Shown one piece after another: positions 9,951 through 20,336 of a stretch of 28,968 nt of DNA. The DNA lies in the NCBI GenBank assembly GCA_023807065.1, contig JAJJLU010000590.1:1-28968 (forward strand), given 5' to 3'. Under the pieces are notes generated by a model. That model did not search any database and had not been told where the DNA came from. It saw only the letters and a list, made by a program, of their open reading frames with translations. Position 1 is the first letter of the stretch, and every line of letters begins with the position of its first letter. Made by a program: the position numbers and the translations under genes. Origin of the DNA: Isotricha intestinalis. Taxonomy: Eukaryota; Ciliophora; Litostomatea; Vestibuliferida; Isotrichidae.

Positions 9951-10421
9951 AAAATTTTTAATATTAATTATTTAAATAAAAAAAGTAATTAAATTCTTTT
10001 ATTAAAAAAATATTTAGCAAAAGTAGCATTCATAATTATAGAAAAAAAATGAAACTTATAATAATAGATAGAATCAATTGATGAAAATGGAAATATAGAT
10101 ATAAATACAAATTCTTTTTATTTAGATGATTTTTTAAATAATAAAATTTTGAAAAATTATTTAATATAATAAATAATAATAGAAAAAATTTTTATGAATT
10201 TTTTTGGTTTTCACTTGATTCTTTAATTTTTCCTTCTAGAATAGGAAACCTATTTTATGATTATCATTTTATATTTTTTATAATAAATATTAATATTTAA
10301 CTTTAATTTTCATTTTAATTTAATTTAATGATTTTTTAATAATTTAAAATATAAATATGTAAATAAATAATATTATAAGTTCTTATTTTTCTTTTTAATA
10401 ATCTTATTCTTTTTTTTCCTC
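9951..10421. other. Degenerate spacer with a short coding-like piece
   Basis: A short plus-strand stretch around 10075-10165 reads SIDENGNIDINTNSFYLDDF, which looks like protein. It stops at once and matches no family I know. The rest is AT-rich without structure. Confidence 0.35.
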
Positions 10422-11255
10422 TCATCCATAAGGTAAACCTTTTGAATTAATTTTAGCAGCAAGTTCCTTATATTCTTCTTCAGGTTTTTCTCCAAAAGAA
10501 AATACTATGGAACTCTTTATTATTCTACCAGTTGCAATCTCTCTTGCTATATTCATACACATACTAGCATTTACTTCACAAGGTAAGAATTTTGCTCTTA
10601 TATTATATCCCGCATCTTCAAAAGGTTTGATATAATTTGACATTAGACTGTCATAATCATCTGAAACAAGAGGAAGATTAATATTAATTCCTTTCATTTT
10701 CCCATTTATTAATTTTTCTCTTTCAATATCCATAATTAGTATGCTTTCCAAATTGACAGACTTTACTGCACCTCCATGGGATTCGAAAAATTCTGGGCTC
10801 ATATCTTTTATTACATCACAATCAAACAAAAAAGATTTAGTTTTATCACTATCAGGCTCAGTGAATCTAGATGATTAACCTGAAGTTGGAAGTCCTAATA
10901 CTAATTCCATTTCAAAACATTTTTCCAAAGGATAATCAAAAACATAACCTTTATCAGTTTTTCTTGCAGAATCTATTGAAAGAAAATTCTTTAAGATATA
11001 GTTACGAAATTTTTCATTTTCTGAAGTTTCAATATTAAATATATTTCCATACAATTCTTTATAATATACTGAAAGTCAATTTGGGAAATAAATGGATTTT
11101 CCATTAATTCTGCTAAACTTGGGTAATCTCCTGACCTATTTCATTTATACAGATTTTTTCTTCTTCTGATTCTAGTATTAAATCATGTGGTGATGTTTCC
11201 CAAGTAATAGGAACTTATTCCTGGTTGTAATAATTCTATGGGTCTTTCTGGCCTC
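10422..11255 (-). pseudogene. Broken zeta-toxin-like P-loop kinase
   Basis: The minus strand from about 11255 down to TGA at 10422 codes one recognisable protein with about one frameshift near 11070 and one TAA at 10877-10875. Unlike most remnants here, the codon bias and residue mix are good over more than 200 codons. The family resemblance is to zeta-type (AAA-related) P-loop small-molecule kinases. There is a strand running into a P-loop, then FLFDCDVIKDMSPEFFESHG matching the aspartate-containing stretch that follows it. A late block has FLPCEVNASMCMNIAREIAT then GRII, matching the 'V-x-x-x-x-A-x-x-R-x-x-x-x-GR' segment. The TAA falls exactly on the P-loop lysine codon, so the protein cannot bind nucleotide even if read. 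In bacteria such proteins phosphorylate UDP-sugars; in protists the substrates are unknown. Confidence 0.6.
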
Positions 11256-11263
11256 CTTCTTTG

Positions 11264-11690
11264 ATTACGTAATTATGAAGAAGTTCCCCCAAAAAAAAAT
11301 TTCTGTCTTAAAAAACATTTTTTCACTAAATACTGCCATCCCCCCAAAAAAAAAATTTTTAAAATTGAATATCAAAAAAAGACTTTATTATTGATATAAT
11401 AATATAAAATGATATTCTATATTTTCCAATATTGATTCCTTTTACCAACTTATTGTTTATTACTTACCCTAGATTTTTTGAATTTATTGAATTTTAATTT
11501 TTTATAACAAACCTCTATAAAACCTATCTTTATTGAAATATTTTCTAAAACATTTTTGGATTGAATAAAGAAATTTAAATTAAATGTTAAAGAAATTAAG
11601 TTATTTTATTCAAGTGCATTAAATATCCTCGAAAAAAATTTTTTGTCTTTGGGGGCATTATTTCGTGGATTACGGTATTTTACTTGTTTC
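11264..11690. mobile_element. Candidate inverted-repeat (MITE-like) element
   Basis: The left edge (about 11264-11303) reads TACGTAATTATGAAGAAGTT then CCCCCA followed by an A run and TTT. The right edge read on the minus strand (about 11683-11635) reads TACCGTAATCCACGAAATAA then TGCCCCCAAAG, an A run and a T run. The two edges are clearly alike, though imperfect. A third C-run/A-run/T-run copy sits inside at about 11337-11362 in the left orientation. The interior, roughly 330 bases, has no coding capacity. Size and structure suit a short non-autonomous DNA element, inserted beside the P-loop kinase remnant. No target-site duplication could be made out with confidence. Confidence 0.4.
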
Positions 11691-11699
11691 ACTCCATTC

Positions 11700-12963
11700 A
11701 GTTAGTGATAAATAATTGTAATAGGCAATGAGACACCTTTAATTTAAATAATCAAAAGAACATTAATTATTAATATAAATTTATAAAAATTGTCCTTATG
11801 CTTTGATGGAAAAAGATTCTTTAAATCAGTTAATTATTTCTGATTTAATTAATGAATGTTTTAAATTCTTATTATATTCATATTTTGCTTTTAAAAATAA
11901 AAAAAGATAAAATTAATAAAAAAATAATAGAGAAGAAATTAATAATATTGTTTAATGATAATAGTGAAATTAGAGAAATTAAAATTGTTATTTAAATTAA
12001 ATTATATTCAATAAAGATTATATAAATTTCAATTTTCATATTTTAAATTTTTATTATACAAAAAAGCAAATATAATAATAATTATCTTAACTTTCTTTTA
12101 TTTTTTTTTGACAGATTAAATGTTATATTGAAAATAGAAATAAAAATTAAATAATGTATAATATTTACTCTAAATTTGATAATAAAACAGAAAAAATTAA
12201 TTACTACAAAAAATAAACAATAAAAAAAATTTTTTACTCTTAAAGCTCTAAATATATCTTTAAAAATAAATTTATTTTTTACTTTTAATAGTTTTCTTTT
12301 ACAATATAAATCAATACTTTTAGGACCAAAATTTTTTTACTTCTTTATCATTATATTTATTTTTATTTTTATTTTTATCTATCAAAGAATTTAAATTAAT
12401 ATTTAATAACAAATCAAGTGTTTCATTAGAAATAAACTATAATGAGATTCTTTATGAATAGAACCGAAAAAATACTTAATATTCAAAACTGTTTTACACA
12501 AAAATTATTTATAATTTTCAGCAAAGAATCATTTGTATTGAAATTATCATTTGAAATATCCATTAATTATTAAGTGACTTATTTTATTTTTTTCCAAAAT
12601 TATCATCATTTGCCCTTTATTTCTAAATCTTAATGATTCAAGCATATATTCATAGTTTTCAATATTATTATTATATATTATTTTATTTCTATAATTAAGA
12701 CTATTATTATAATTTAAATGAGATGTATGATATATTGTTCCTGTTTATTATTTTCTCTATATGCTAAATTTGTATAGATAATTTTTTTGTTTATATATTT
12801 ATTTTTAAAATTATTTTAATTAATCTCAATCATTAAAAAATGAAAAATAATCAAAATAATATTAAATTTTTTTATAAATTGTTTCAAATAAAATTAAAAT
12901 TAAAAAAATTTTATCATAAAAATTATATTAAATGATGATTTATATAATTTGAGAAAATAAAGT
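11700..12963. other. Gene-free AT-rich interval
   Basis: Only short broken frames are visible, for example a plus-strand piece at 11805-11880 with KDSLNQLIISDLINE. The last 300 bases would form the 3' flank of the Asn-rich coiled-coil gene. No RNA gene or repeat is seen. Confidence 0.4.
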
Positions 12964-14925
12964 TTATATTTTCTTTGGTTGATTAGTTATTTTTAAAGGG
13001 GATTTTTCAATTCTTTCTTTTTTAAATTTATTATTTGTAAAATATTCTTTTGATGAAATCCATCCTCTAGGTTTTTCTTTATAATGATATTGATTATCAG
13101 TAATCTCTTTTTTTAATTTCTGTTTGTTATATAAATTATTTAAAACAGGATCTTTATATTTTTTTTTTGGAAAAAATGAATTACTAGATTTATATATTTT
13201 AGAATCATTATTATTTAAAGAATTATTATTTGAATTTAGTTCTTTTATTTCTTTTAAATTACTTTCAATTTTATTTAAATATTCTTCTGTTACATCTCCA
13301 CTTGTTATTTTTTCAATAAAATTATTTCCTAATTTTTGTTTTAATTTATTTATGGTATTATTATCTTTAAAAATTTGTTGAACTATATTTTGTACTCTAT
13401 CAACTTTATTTTTCATTAATTTTTTTTTATCATTTCCCTCTTCTTCTTGAAATTCTTTTATATTCTTGTCATTATTTTTATTAATATTTCTTTCTAAATT
13501 ATCTTGAATATTAATATTATTTGATTTTCCTTTTTTTAATTTAGTATATTTAGTATTAATAGTTTTATTCTCCTTTTGTGAATTTCCATTTTTATTTATC
13601 TTTATATCATTGTTAAATTCATTCTTTTTCTTTTTTTGTTCATTTATTAAATTCTTATTGCTATCATTCATATTTTCTCTATTTTCTAATTCATTAATTG
13701 TATTATTATTTGAATTAAGACCTGAAAAACTTAAATTATAAGTTTGATGAAGAGAATTCTCTTCATTCTTAATATTATTTTTATGATAATCATTTGGAGC
13801 AGTTTTCATATATTCTATTTTTGCCTCATTATAATTTAAATTATATTTGTTTTCATTAGAATAATCATAATTTACTTGAGTACTAACTTTAGGAACAGAT
13901 TTATTTTTTTTTTTATTTTCATTATCATTATCATTTATTTTAATTTCTGGATTTATTTTTTTATAATTATTCAAATCATTATTATTTTTATATAAAACTT
14001 CATTGTTTTTATCAAATGGAACATTAATTTTATAATTTAAATTACTTGTACTATTATTTTTCAAAACAGAAGAATTTGTTTGATTTGAAGCTATATAATT
14101 TTTTTCATTAAGAGAATTATTATTTAAAGATTGATTAGTTGGTATATAATAATTTCTAGTAATTATTTTATTATTATTTAAGGAATAATCTTTGTCATTG
14201 TTTTCTGTTATAAAATTTGAGTAATTTGTACTATAAAAATTATTTAAATGATTAACATATGAATTTAAAACATTTGTGGTTTTATTTACCATATCATTAT
14301 AACTATAATTATAATTTTTTTTAATCCTTGAATCATAAGAAAGATTATTTCTATGATTATATTTTTGTATATTGGAATAATCATTATAATCATAAGCTAA
14401 ACTTCCTATGTTATTACTATAAATATTATTATTATTTTTTTTTGTTTTATAATCAGAAATTTGTAATATTAAATTATTATTGTTTTTTTTTCCATCTTTA
14501 CAACAAGGACATGTACTATTACATATACAAATATTATTTTTAGGATTTTTTAATTCTTGAATGAAATTCTCCTTTTCTCTTAAAATTGAATTTAAATCTT
14601 GAATTTTATGATTTACATTTATAATATTTGTTTCCAAATAAAAATTTTCATTCTGAATTTTTTTTATTTGTTCTTTCAAATCATTATTTTTTTCAATTTC
14701 ATTTGATAAATTATATGAAAGATTTATACTTGATGTTCTTAAAAATTTAAGAGAATTATTTATTTTTTGTATTCCAAATAATAAATCTGAAAAAAATTGT
14801 GAAAGATTTTGATTTTGATAATTTATTGAATTAAATTCTTGTTTCATTTGTTGGGTTTTTATTAAAATATCATCTGAAATTCCTATCAATTCATTAATAG
14901 AGTTCTCTGTAACATTTGTTATCAT
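12964..14925 (-). CDS. Asn-rich coiled-coil protein, unknown function
   Basis: This is an intact 653-residue protein. Residues 1-125 are a predicted amphipathic helical or coiled-coil region (for example SNEIEKNNDLKEQIKKIQNE). Immediately after comes a Cys cluster, CICNSTCPCCKDGKK, with Cys133, 135, 139, 141 and 142, which could bind zinc or be a palmitoylated hook. Residues 145-480 are low complexity, dominated by Asn, Lys, Tyr and Ser. A second Lys/Glu coiled-coil stretch (about 480-570) contains VDRVQNIVQQIFKDN and GDVTEEYLNKIESN. The basic tail has a short ordered-looking KPRGWISSKEYF motif. It is the last of three minus-strand genes in tandem, 129 bases after the TBC gene. I do not recognise a family. 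Centriolar or cytoskeletal scaffolds often look like this, but that is only a suggestion. Confidence 0.85.
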   Translation of the reverse strand: MITNVTENSINELIGISDDILIKTQQMKQEFNSINYQNQNLSQFFSDLLFGIQKINNSLKFLRTSSINLSYNLSNEIEKNNDLKEQIKKIQNENFYLETNIINVNHKIQDLNSILREKENFIQELKNPKNNICICNSTCPCCKDGKKNNNNLILQISDYKTKKNNNNIYSNNIGSLAYDYNDYSNIQKYNHRNNLSYDSRIKKNYNYSYNDMVNKTTNVLNSYVNHLNNFYSTNYSNFITENNDKDYSLNNNKIITRNYYIPTNQSLNNNSLNEKNYIASNQTNSSVLKNNSTSNLNYKINVPFDKNNEVLYKNNNDLNNYKKINPEIKINDNDNENKKKNKSVPKVSTQVNYDYSNENKYNLNYNEAKIEYMKTAPNDYHKNNIKNEENSLHQTYNLSFSGLNSNNNTINELENRENMNDSNKNLINEQKKKKNEFNNDIKINKNGNSQKENKTINTKYTKLKKGKSNNINIQDNLERNINKNNDKNIKEFQEEEGNDKKKLMKNKVDRVQNIVQQIFKDNNTINKLKQKLGNNFIEKITSGDVTEEYLNKIESNLKEIKELNSNNNSLNNNDSKIYKSSNSFFPKKKYKDPVLNNLYNKQKLKKEITDNQYHYKEKPRGWISSKEYFTNNKFKKERIEKSPLKITNQPKKI

Positions 14926-15054
14926 TTATATTATTTAAAAATTATTTAAATTTATTCATATACATATTTATAAGAAATAAAGATTATTATTTTAAATATT
15001 TTTTTAATAATTATATTAATGGATTAAAAGAAATTTAAAAAACTGTTAAATTAA

Positions 15055-17967
15055 TTATTCTTCTTTTAATATTTGAGATTCAATTTTTAATTCTTTTTTT
15101 AAATTATGAATTAAATTTTTCTTTATTTTACTTGATTTTTGGAGTTCTAATATAAAATTATTCATTTCATTTCCATAAAATAAATCTTTTAAAATATCAT
15201 CACTTAGATAATGAAGTAATTTATCGGTTTTTAAATTTAATAAATTTTCTTCATTTTTTTCAACAATCAATAATGCAGTATTAAAAATAGTTTTCCATCC
15301 ACTAATAATAAAATTATCGAAAATTTTAATTAAAACATCTAATTTACAATTAATTTCCATTGTATTTGTAAATAAAGTTATAATCCAAGGACTTATAAAG
15401 TAATTAGACATAATATTATTTTTTTTAAATAACATTAAAGTATTTGGTAAATATAATGAAAGAATCCTATCAAAAATATTAAAATACATTTTTAATTTAA
15501 TCAATTCATTATAAAAAATTTTTTTAAAATTTGTATATACAAAAAGTCCCATCATAATATAAAAGACAGTATCTTCTTCATTTATAAATTTTAATAAAAA
15601 TGCAACAATATAATTCATTCCTTGACAATAATTGATTTCTGGTAAAAGCATAGAAATTGTTTTTAAAACATTATTTATTTTTTTCCTATTTTCTTCTTGT
15701 TTTTCTTCAAAATTTGTTCTTTGACAATCAATATCAATAATACTAAAATTATAATTTGAAAATCTATCATAAGTTATTGAATTAGCTTTGTTTTTATTTG
15801 ATTCATATGGAAAAGAATCTTTAATATTTTGAAATTTTAACATTATTTTCCATATATTTATTCTTTTTTCAATATTATTTTTATTTTTTATATTTGTATC
15901 AATTGAATTTAATATTTGTTTATAAATTTTTTTACTTATTTTTGAATTTAAGTTTTTATTTAAGAAAAGCAGATTAATTTTTTCTTTATTATTTAAGAAA
16001 ACACTTGAATTCACAAGAAGAATTTTTTTTTCTGAATCATTATAATAATTTATTTTTTCAAAGATTGGATATTTTAGACTTATCATTTCACTTCTTCTTT
16101 CAATTATATCATCTATTTTATTTTTAATTTTATAATTTTGGAAAAAATCTAAACCATATTGTCTAACTGAATATGAAGTACTATTTAAAAAAAATATATA
16201 ATAATTTACTAATTCATTACTCACATTAAAATCATTACTTACTTTAATAATAAAATCTGCTCCATTGTTTAGTCCAAAATTATAATTAATAAAGAAAGGA
16301 ATATTTTCTTTTAAAATTAAATGTAATTGTTCATATGAATTTCGGAGAAATTCAATTTGAAAATTTTTAGGAAGTTTATCGAAATTAATAAAATTACATA
16401 AATTAATAAATTTATTAAATATACTTTTATCTTGTTCATCTTGTTTTCCTAAATTAAAAATATTTTTCAAATTATAACCTGAATTAACTTGTATAGATTG
16501 TGAATTTTTATTTTCAAGAGAATTATTATATTTTTGAATTACTGAATTCATTATAGCCTTTAATTTTAATTTAAGTTTAAATTCAAAAATATTATTCCAA
16601 TAATTTTTGGACTTAAAAATAAATTTAGAATTAATTATTCCTGACAGAAATATTTTTTTATATTTATGATTTGGAATAATTGAATATGTTCTTTGAGAAT
16701 TAAAAATAATAGCAAGAGCCAAATTAGTTGCATTATCAACATCAAGTTCTGAATTTAATAAAATATTAATTAAAATATTTCCTAAATGTTTTAAATTTTC
16801 AAAATTAGGAATTTTTGTATATGAAGATTTATGTTCAGATACAAATTTTTTTATTAATAAAATTGAAAAATCTTTTTCATCTAATATAAGTAAATTAACT
16901 GCAGAAATTAATTCATTTGGAATTTCTTTTTCACTTAATAAATATTTAAACAATTTTCCAATGATTTCATTTTGTTTTTCATCACTTTGATTACTTGAAA
17001 TTTCATATATATCCTCATTAGAAGATCCCCACATAAAATTCAATAATCCTTTTCCTGAAGTAAAAATTGAAGACGAATTTTTTTCTTTAATATTATTTAT
17101 ATATAAATTAAAAGCTTTTACATTTTCTTGATTAAATGTCATAAATTCTTCATTTTTAAATCTTTTCCCATTTTCATTATTAAAATTAAAATTATTTAAG
17201 ATTGATAATAAATCTTCTTCTTGTTTCCAAGAACTTAATTTTTCATTTATTTGAGAAATATATTCTGTCAATTTATTGTTTATTATTTTTGTATCATTTA
17301 TATATACATCGAAAATATTTCTTAAAAAACTTAAACGATTGTTTTCATTTTCTTTAAATTTTAAATACAATTGAAAATAATAATAATCATATTTTTTATA
17401 TAAATCATTACTTGATAATATTTGGTATTTATATACTTGTAAATTATTTTCTGAAATTGATTTTAATTGATTATAGGATTCAGTATTAAGTTCTAATTTT
17501 TTTGATATTAGCTCTTTTTTATTTTTTATAAATAATTGTTTTGAAGCATAAAATCTTCTTTGAGTTTTAATTAATTTTTCTTTTGAATTGTTATATTTCT
17601 TTAATAAAAAATTAAAATCCGATAATATTGATTCATTAAATTGATTTAAATTTTGTTTATAATCTTCTAAAGGTTGAATAATTATTAAATTATATTTTTC
17701 TAATGATTCTAATAATTCAGAAAAAAAAATTAAAGTTGATTGATAAAAAAAATTTAAGTTTTGACTCATTTTATTATTAGTTTCAAGTGAATTTTCTATA
17801 TTAAAAAAAGCATTTATTGAAGTGTGAATTGAATTACAAAATGCTTTACCTTGAGAATATATATTTTTACATAAATATATTATATGCTCAAATTCTTTGA
17901 TAGAATTATTTAAATATTTATTTAAAATTTCAAATTCAAAAGAAATATTATCATCATTAATTTTCAT
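15055..17967 (-). CDS. BAR-like plus TBC-domain Rab GTPase-activating protein
   Basis: This is an intact 970-residue protein. The C-terminal third (about 700-930) is a TBC domain, which speeds GTP hydrolysis on Rab proteins. The arginine-finger motif IxxDxxR is present as IDIDCQR (Arg750), and the glutamine-finger motif as YCQGMN (Gln782). An ISPW segment (about 858-861) and a SGWKTIF segment follow in the usual order, so the domain should be catalytically competent. Residues 1-250 are a long helical region rich in Lys, Asn and Leu, with ELLESLEKYNLIIIQPLEDY, which looks like a BAR/F-BAR-type curved-membrane dimer. The middle (about 300-690) is helical and unassigned. Such proteins act at endosomal or tubular membranes. 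The gene lies 51 bases downstream of the UBX gene in the same direction, and the neighbourhood does not reveal its Rab. Confidence 0.88.
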   Translation of the reverse strand: MKINDDNISFEFEILNKYLNNSIKEFEHIIYLCKNIYSQGKAFCNSIHTSINAFFNIENSLETNNKMSQNLNFFYQSTLIFFSELLESLEKYNLIIIQPLEDYKQNLNQFNESILSDFNFLLKKYNNSKEKLIKTQRRFYASKQLFIKNKKELISKKLELNTESYNQLKSISENNLQVYKYQILSSNDLYKKYDYYYFQLYLKFKENENNRLSFLRNIFDVYINDTKIINNKLTEYISQINEKLSSWKQEEDLLSILNNFNFNNENGKRFKNEEFMTFNQENVKAFNLYINNIKEKNSSSIFTSGKGLLNFMWGSSNEDIYEISSNQSDEKQNEIIGKLFKYLLSEKEIPNELISAVNLLILDEKDFSILLIKKFVSEHKSSYTKIPNFENLKHLGNILINILLNSELDVDNATNLALAIIFNSQRTYSIIPNHKYKKIFLSGIINSKFIFKSKNYWNNIFEFKLKLKLKAIMNSVIQKYNNSLENKNSQSIQVNSGYNLKNIFNLGKQDEQDKSIFNKFINLCNFINFDKLPKNFQIEFLRNSYEQLHLILKENIPFFINYNFGLNNGADFIIKVSNDFNVSNELVNYYIFFLNSTSYSVRQYGLDFFQNYKIKNKIDDIIERRSEMISLKYPIFEKINYYNDSEKKILLVNSSVFLNNKEKINLLFLNKNLNSKISKKIYKQILNSIDTNIKNKNNIEKRINIWKIMLKFQNIKDSFPYESNKNKANSITYDRFSNYNFSIIDIDCQRTNFEEKQEENRKKINNVLKTISMLLPEINYCQGMNYIVAFLLKFINEEDTVFYIMMGLFVYTNFKKIFYNELIKLKMYFNIFDRILSLYLPNTLMLFKKNNIMSNYFISPWIITLFTNTMEINCKLDVLIKIFDNFIISGWKTIFNTALLIVEKNEENLLNLKTDKLLHYLSDDILKDLFYGNEMNNFILELQKSSKIKKNLIHNLKKELKIESQILKEE

Positions 17968-18018
17968 TTAAAAAATTAAATATTAATTTTTATTAAATTA
18001 ATCAAAAAAAAATAGATT

Positions 18019-20136
18019 TTAAAAAACATTTACAGTTAATTTATTTAATTCATTTTCTATTAATCCATGAGATTTTCCAAGGAAATTTACTTTTAAAGAA
18101 ATTGGAAAACTCAAATTTAACATCATTATATCAGTATTCATTAAATCAATTTTATTATTATTAAAATATAAAATAAATTGATCTTTTTTATTGTTTAAAT
18201 AATATAATACAAAATCATATAAATCTTTCACTTTTTCATATAAACAAAAACTTCCTTTTAAAATATATTTATCAGGAAAAATAAAAAAAATATCTCCTTG
18301 AATTATAATAGGACTTTCTATTAAAGTTTTTAAATTATTTGATTCAATTTTATTATATTCATTTGTTTGATGATTTATTATTTGAGTAATAAAATCAATA
18401 TAATTTCTGTCATTCTCTTTATAAATATGTTTAAAACTATATTTTTGAATTAATTTTTCTATATTTTTCATGTTTGTTAGAAAGAAACATCTTGGATTGT
18501 GATTAATTTTAGCATTTAATATTATTTTATTTCTTCTTGAATTTTCATCTATTAATAATTCTGGAATTGATTTTTCTTCATAAAATACATTTGGTTTATT
18601 AATTATTTGAGATTTATAATTATTATTTCCCATTTGAAAATTTGAAAATTGATTTATGTTATTATCATAATTTTGATTTATTATTATTGATTTTGAAATA
18701 TTAGAATTTGGAAATAATTGATTTCCAGAATTATTATTTTGAGAAGAGCTAGAATTATTAATATTTGAAGGAGCTCTATTACTATAAATTAATCTGTTAT
18801 TATTTTGATAATTATAATTTATTTGATTATTATTAAGATATTGACCTATATTTATATTATAATTATATTGACTGTTATTATCAGGATTTAATTGATTATT
18901 TTGATTGTTAATATTGTAAAATTGGTTGTTTTGGTTTGTATTATTATAATTTTGGCTTTCATTAATTTTATTTGTATCATTTGAATTAGTTAAATGTTCA
19001 TTATTATTAATGTGATTAGATGTATTTAAATCAGGATTTTTACTTTTAATTTTTATATTATGATGAATATTATTGTTATCACCTGAATTAGTATTTTCAT
19101 CAACAGATGATTTTGGTAAAGTTTTTTCTCCAGGAATTAAATTTGATGCATTTACTACTGCTTTTATTTTAATTCCCACATTACTTTTTTCTTCATTATT
19201 AAGTGATGTTAAATCTTTATTTAAATTGTCATTATTATTTTCAATTAAATCAGGATTAATATTACTAGTTCCAATAATAGGATTTTCAGTTTGGAAAAAA
19301 ACATTTTTTTTTAAAAGAATAGGTTTTTTTCCTTCATTTTTATTTTCTTCAATCTTATTTTCTTCATTTTTATTTTTTTCATTTTCATTATCTTCTTCTT
19401 TATTTTCTAAATTAGTGTTTTGATTGTTGTTTTGATTAATATTAATATTAATATTAATTTTTTTTTCATTAAATTGTTTTCTTCTATCAACTATTAAATT
19501 ATATGGTTCTAAAAGAAAAGTTTCATTATTTGTAAACCTAATATATTCAGTATCAGGTATTTTTATAAATTTCAATGTTGAAAAAACATCTGAAAGTATA
19601 TTATAAGGATATTGTTTTAATAATTCTTCATAATTTATTTTTTTATTGTCTTCATTTGGAAAATGTAATATATTATTGATTGTATCATCTAAATATTGAT
19701 AAATATTTTGAATTATAATATTATCTTTTATTTGATTTTCTAAATTTGTTAAATTTTTTTTTAAATCTTCTAAATTAACTTTTAAATTACTTACTTGTTC
19801 AATCACTTGTTTAAATTTTTTCATTCCAATTCCAATTGAAAATGAACATTCTCCTATTTTATTTAAATTTCGAAAAGGTTTTTTTTTCTGAGTTTTTTTA
19901 ATTATTTTTGGTTTACTTTCAATTTTTAAATATTCATCATATTTATCTTTTAAAATATTATAAAGATTTTCTGGAAGTTTAAACTCTTTCCATTTTTGAA
20001 AAGATAAATGTTTCATATCCTTAATTCTGATATAAAATTCTTCATTTAATTTTTGAATTACAGGTTGAATTTTATTGTTTGGAAGATTATATTCATTAGT
20101 AAAATCAATTAATATTTTTGAAAGAGGATTATCCAT
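18019..20136 (-). CDS. PUB and UBX domain p97/Cdc48 adaptor (UBXN6-like)
   Basis: This is an intact 705-residue protein. Residues 1-70 form a small helical domain (HLSFQKWKEFKLPENLYNIL) that looks SAM-like. Residues about 140-220 match a PUB domain: helices, then DVFSTLKFIKIPDTEYIRFT followed by NNETFLLEPY, which resembles the end of PUB in UBXN6. PUB domains bind the C-terminal tail of the p97/Cdc48 ATPase. The linker (about 225-560) is mostly Asn, Gln, Glu and Lys. The last 100 residues are a UBX-type ubiquitin fold: IFFIFPDKYILKGSFCLYEK, then VKDLYDFVLYYL, then IMMLNLSFPISLKVNF, closest in pattern to the UBXN6 UBX, which lacks the classic FPR loop. The protein should recruit p97 to ubiquitinated or membrane cargo. 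It is divergently paired with CFAP53. The long Asn-rich insertion is unlike animal UBXN6. Confidence 0.75.
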   Translation of the reverse strand: MDNPLSKILIDFTNEYNLPNNKIQPVIQKLNEEFYIRIKDMKHLSFQKWKEFKLPENLYNILKDKYDEYLKIESKPKIIKKTQKKKPFRNLNKIGECSFSIGIGMKKFKQVIEQVSNLKVNLEDLKKNLTNLENQIKDNIIIQNIYQYLDDTINNILHFPNEDNKKINYEELLKQYPYNILSDVFSTLKFIKIPDTEYIRFTNNETFLLEPYNLIVDRRKQFNEKKININININQNNNQNTNLENKEEDNENEKNKNEENKIEENKNEGKKPILLKKNVFFQTENPIIGTSNINPDLIENNNDNLNKDLTSLNNEEKSNVGIKIKAVVNASNLIPGEKTLPKSSVDENTNSGDNNNIHHNIKIKSKNPDLNTSNHINNNEHLTNSNDTNKINESQNYNNTNQNNQFYNINNQNNQLNPDNNSQYNYNINIGQYLNNNQINYNYQNNNRLIYSNRAPSNINNSSSSQNNNSGNQLFPNSNISKSIIINQNYDNNINQFSNFQMGNNNYKSQIINKPNVFYEEKSIPELLIDENSRRNKIILNAKINHNPRCFFLTNMKNIEKLIQKYSFKHIYKENDRNYIDFITQIINHQTNEYNKIESNNLKTLIESPIIIQGDIFFIFPDKYILKGSFCLYEKVKDLYDFVLYYLNNKKDQFILYFNNNKIDLMNTDIMMLNLSFPISLKVNFLGKSHGLIENELNKLTVNVF

Positions 20137-20336
20137 TAATTATTAAAAAAATATAATAACACCATTTACTTTTATAAAAATAATAATTAAAGATAAATTG
20201 AAAAATGATAATAATCCCATTAAAAAAACCAATAAATATACTTAAAAAAAAAAAAATAAAAAATAAAAAAATAAATAACTAAAAACTTGAAAATCCAAAA
20301 ATTCCAAAAAAAATAAATAAAAAATAACAAAATAAA
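20137..20336. promoter_or_regulatory. Shared divergent promoter, UBX and CFAP53 genes
   Basis: Exactly 200 bases separate the two start codons. The half next to CFAP53 is almost pure A with a few T (for example long A runs at 20240-20280). No TATA-like or other named motif is distinguishable in such AT-rich sequence. A bidirectional promoter is inferred from layout only. Confidence 0.5.

Noticed and set aside
13124..13381. Open plus-strand frame inside the Asn-rich coiled-coil gene
   Set aside because: Shadow of the opposite strand with biased composition and no start context.
19073..19423. Open plus-strand frame of 116 codons inside the UBX gene
   Set aside because: It mirrors the Asn/Glu-rich linker, giving Ser/Phe/Leu-rich low complexity. 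The minus-strand frame has recognisable domains on both sides.
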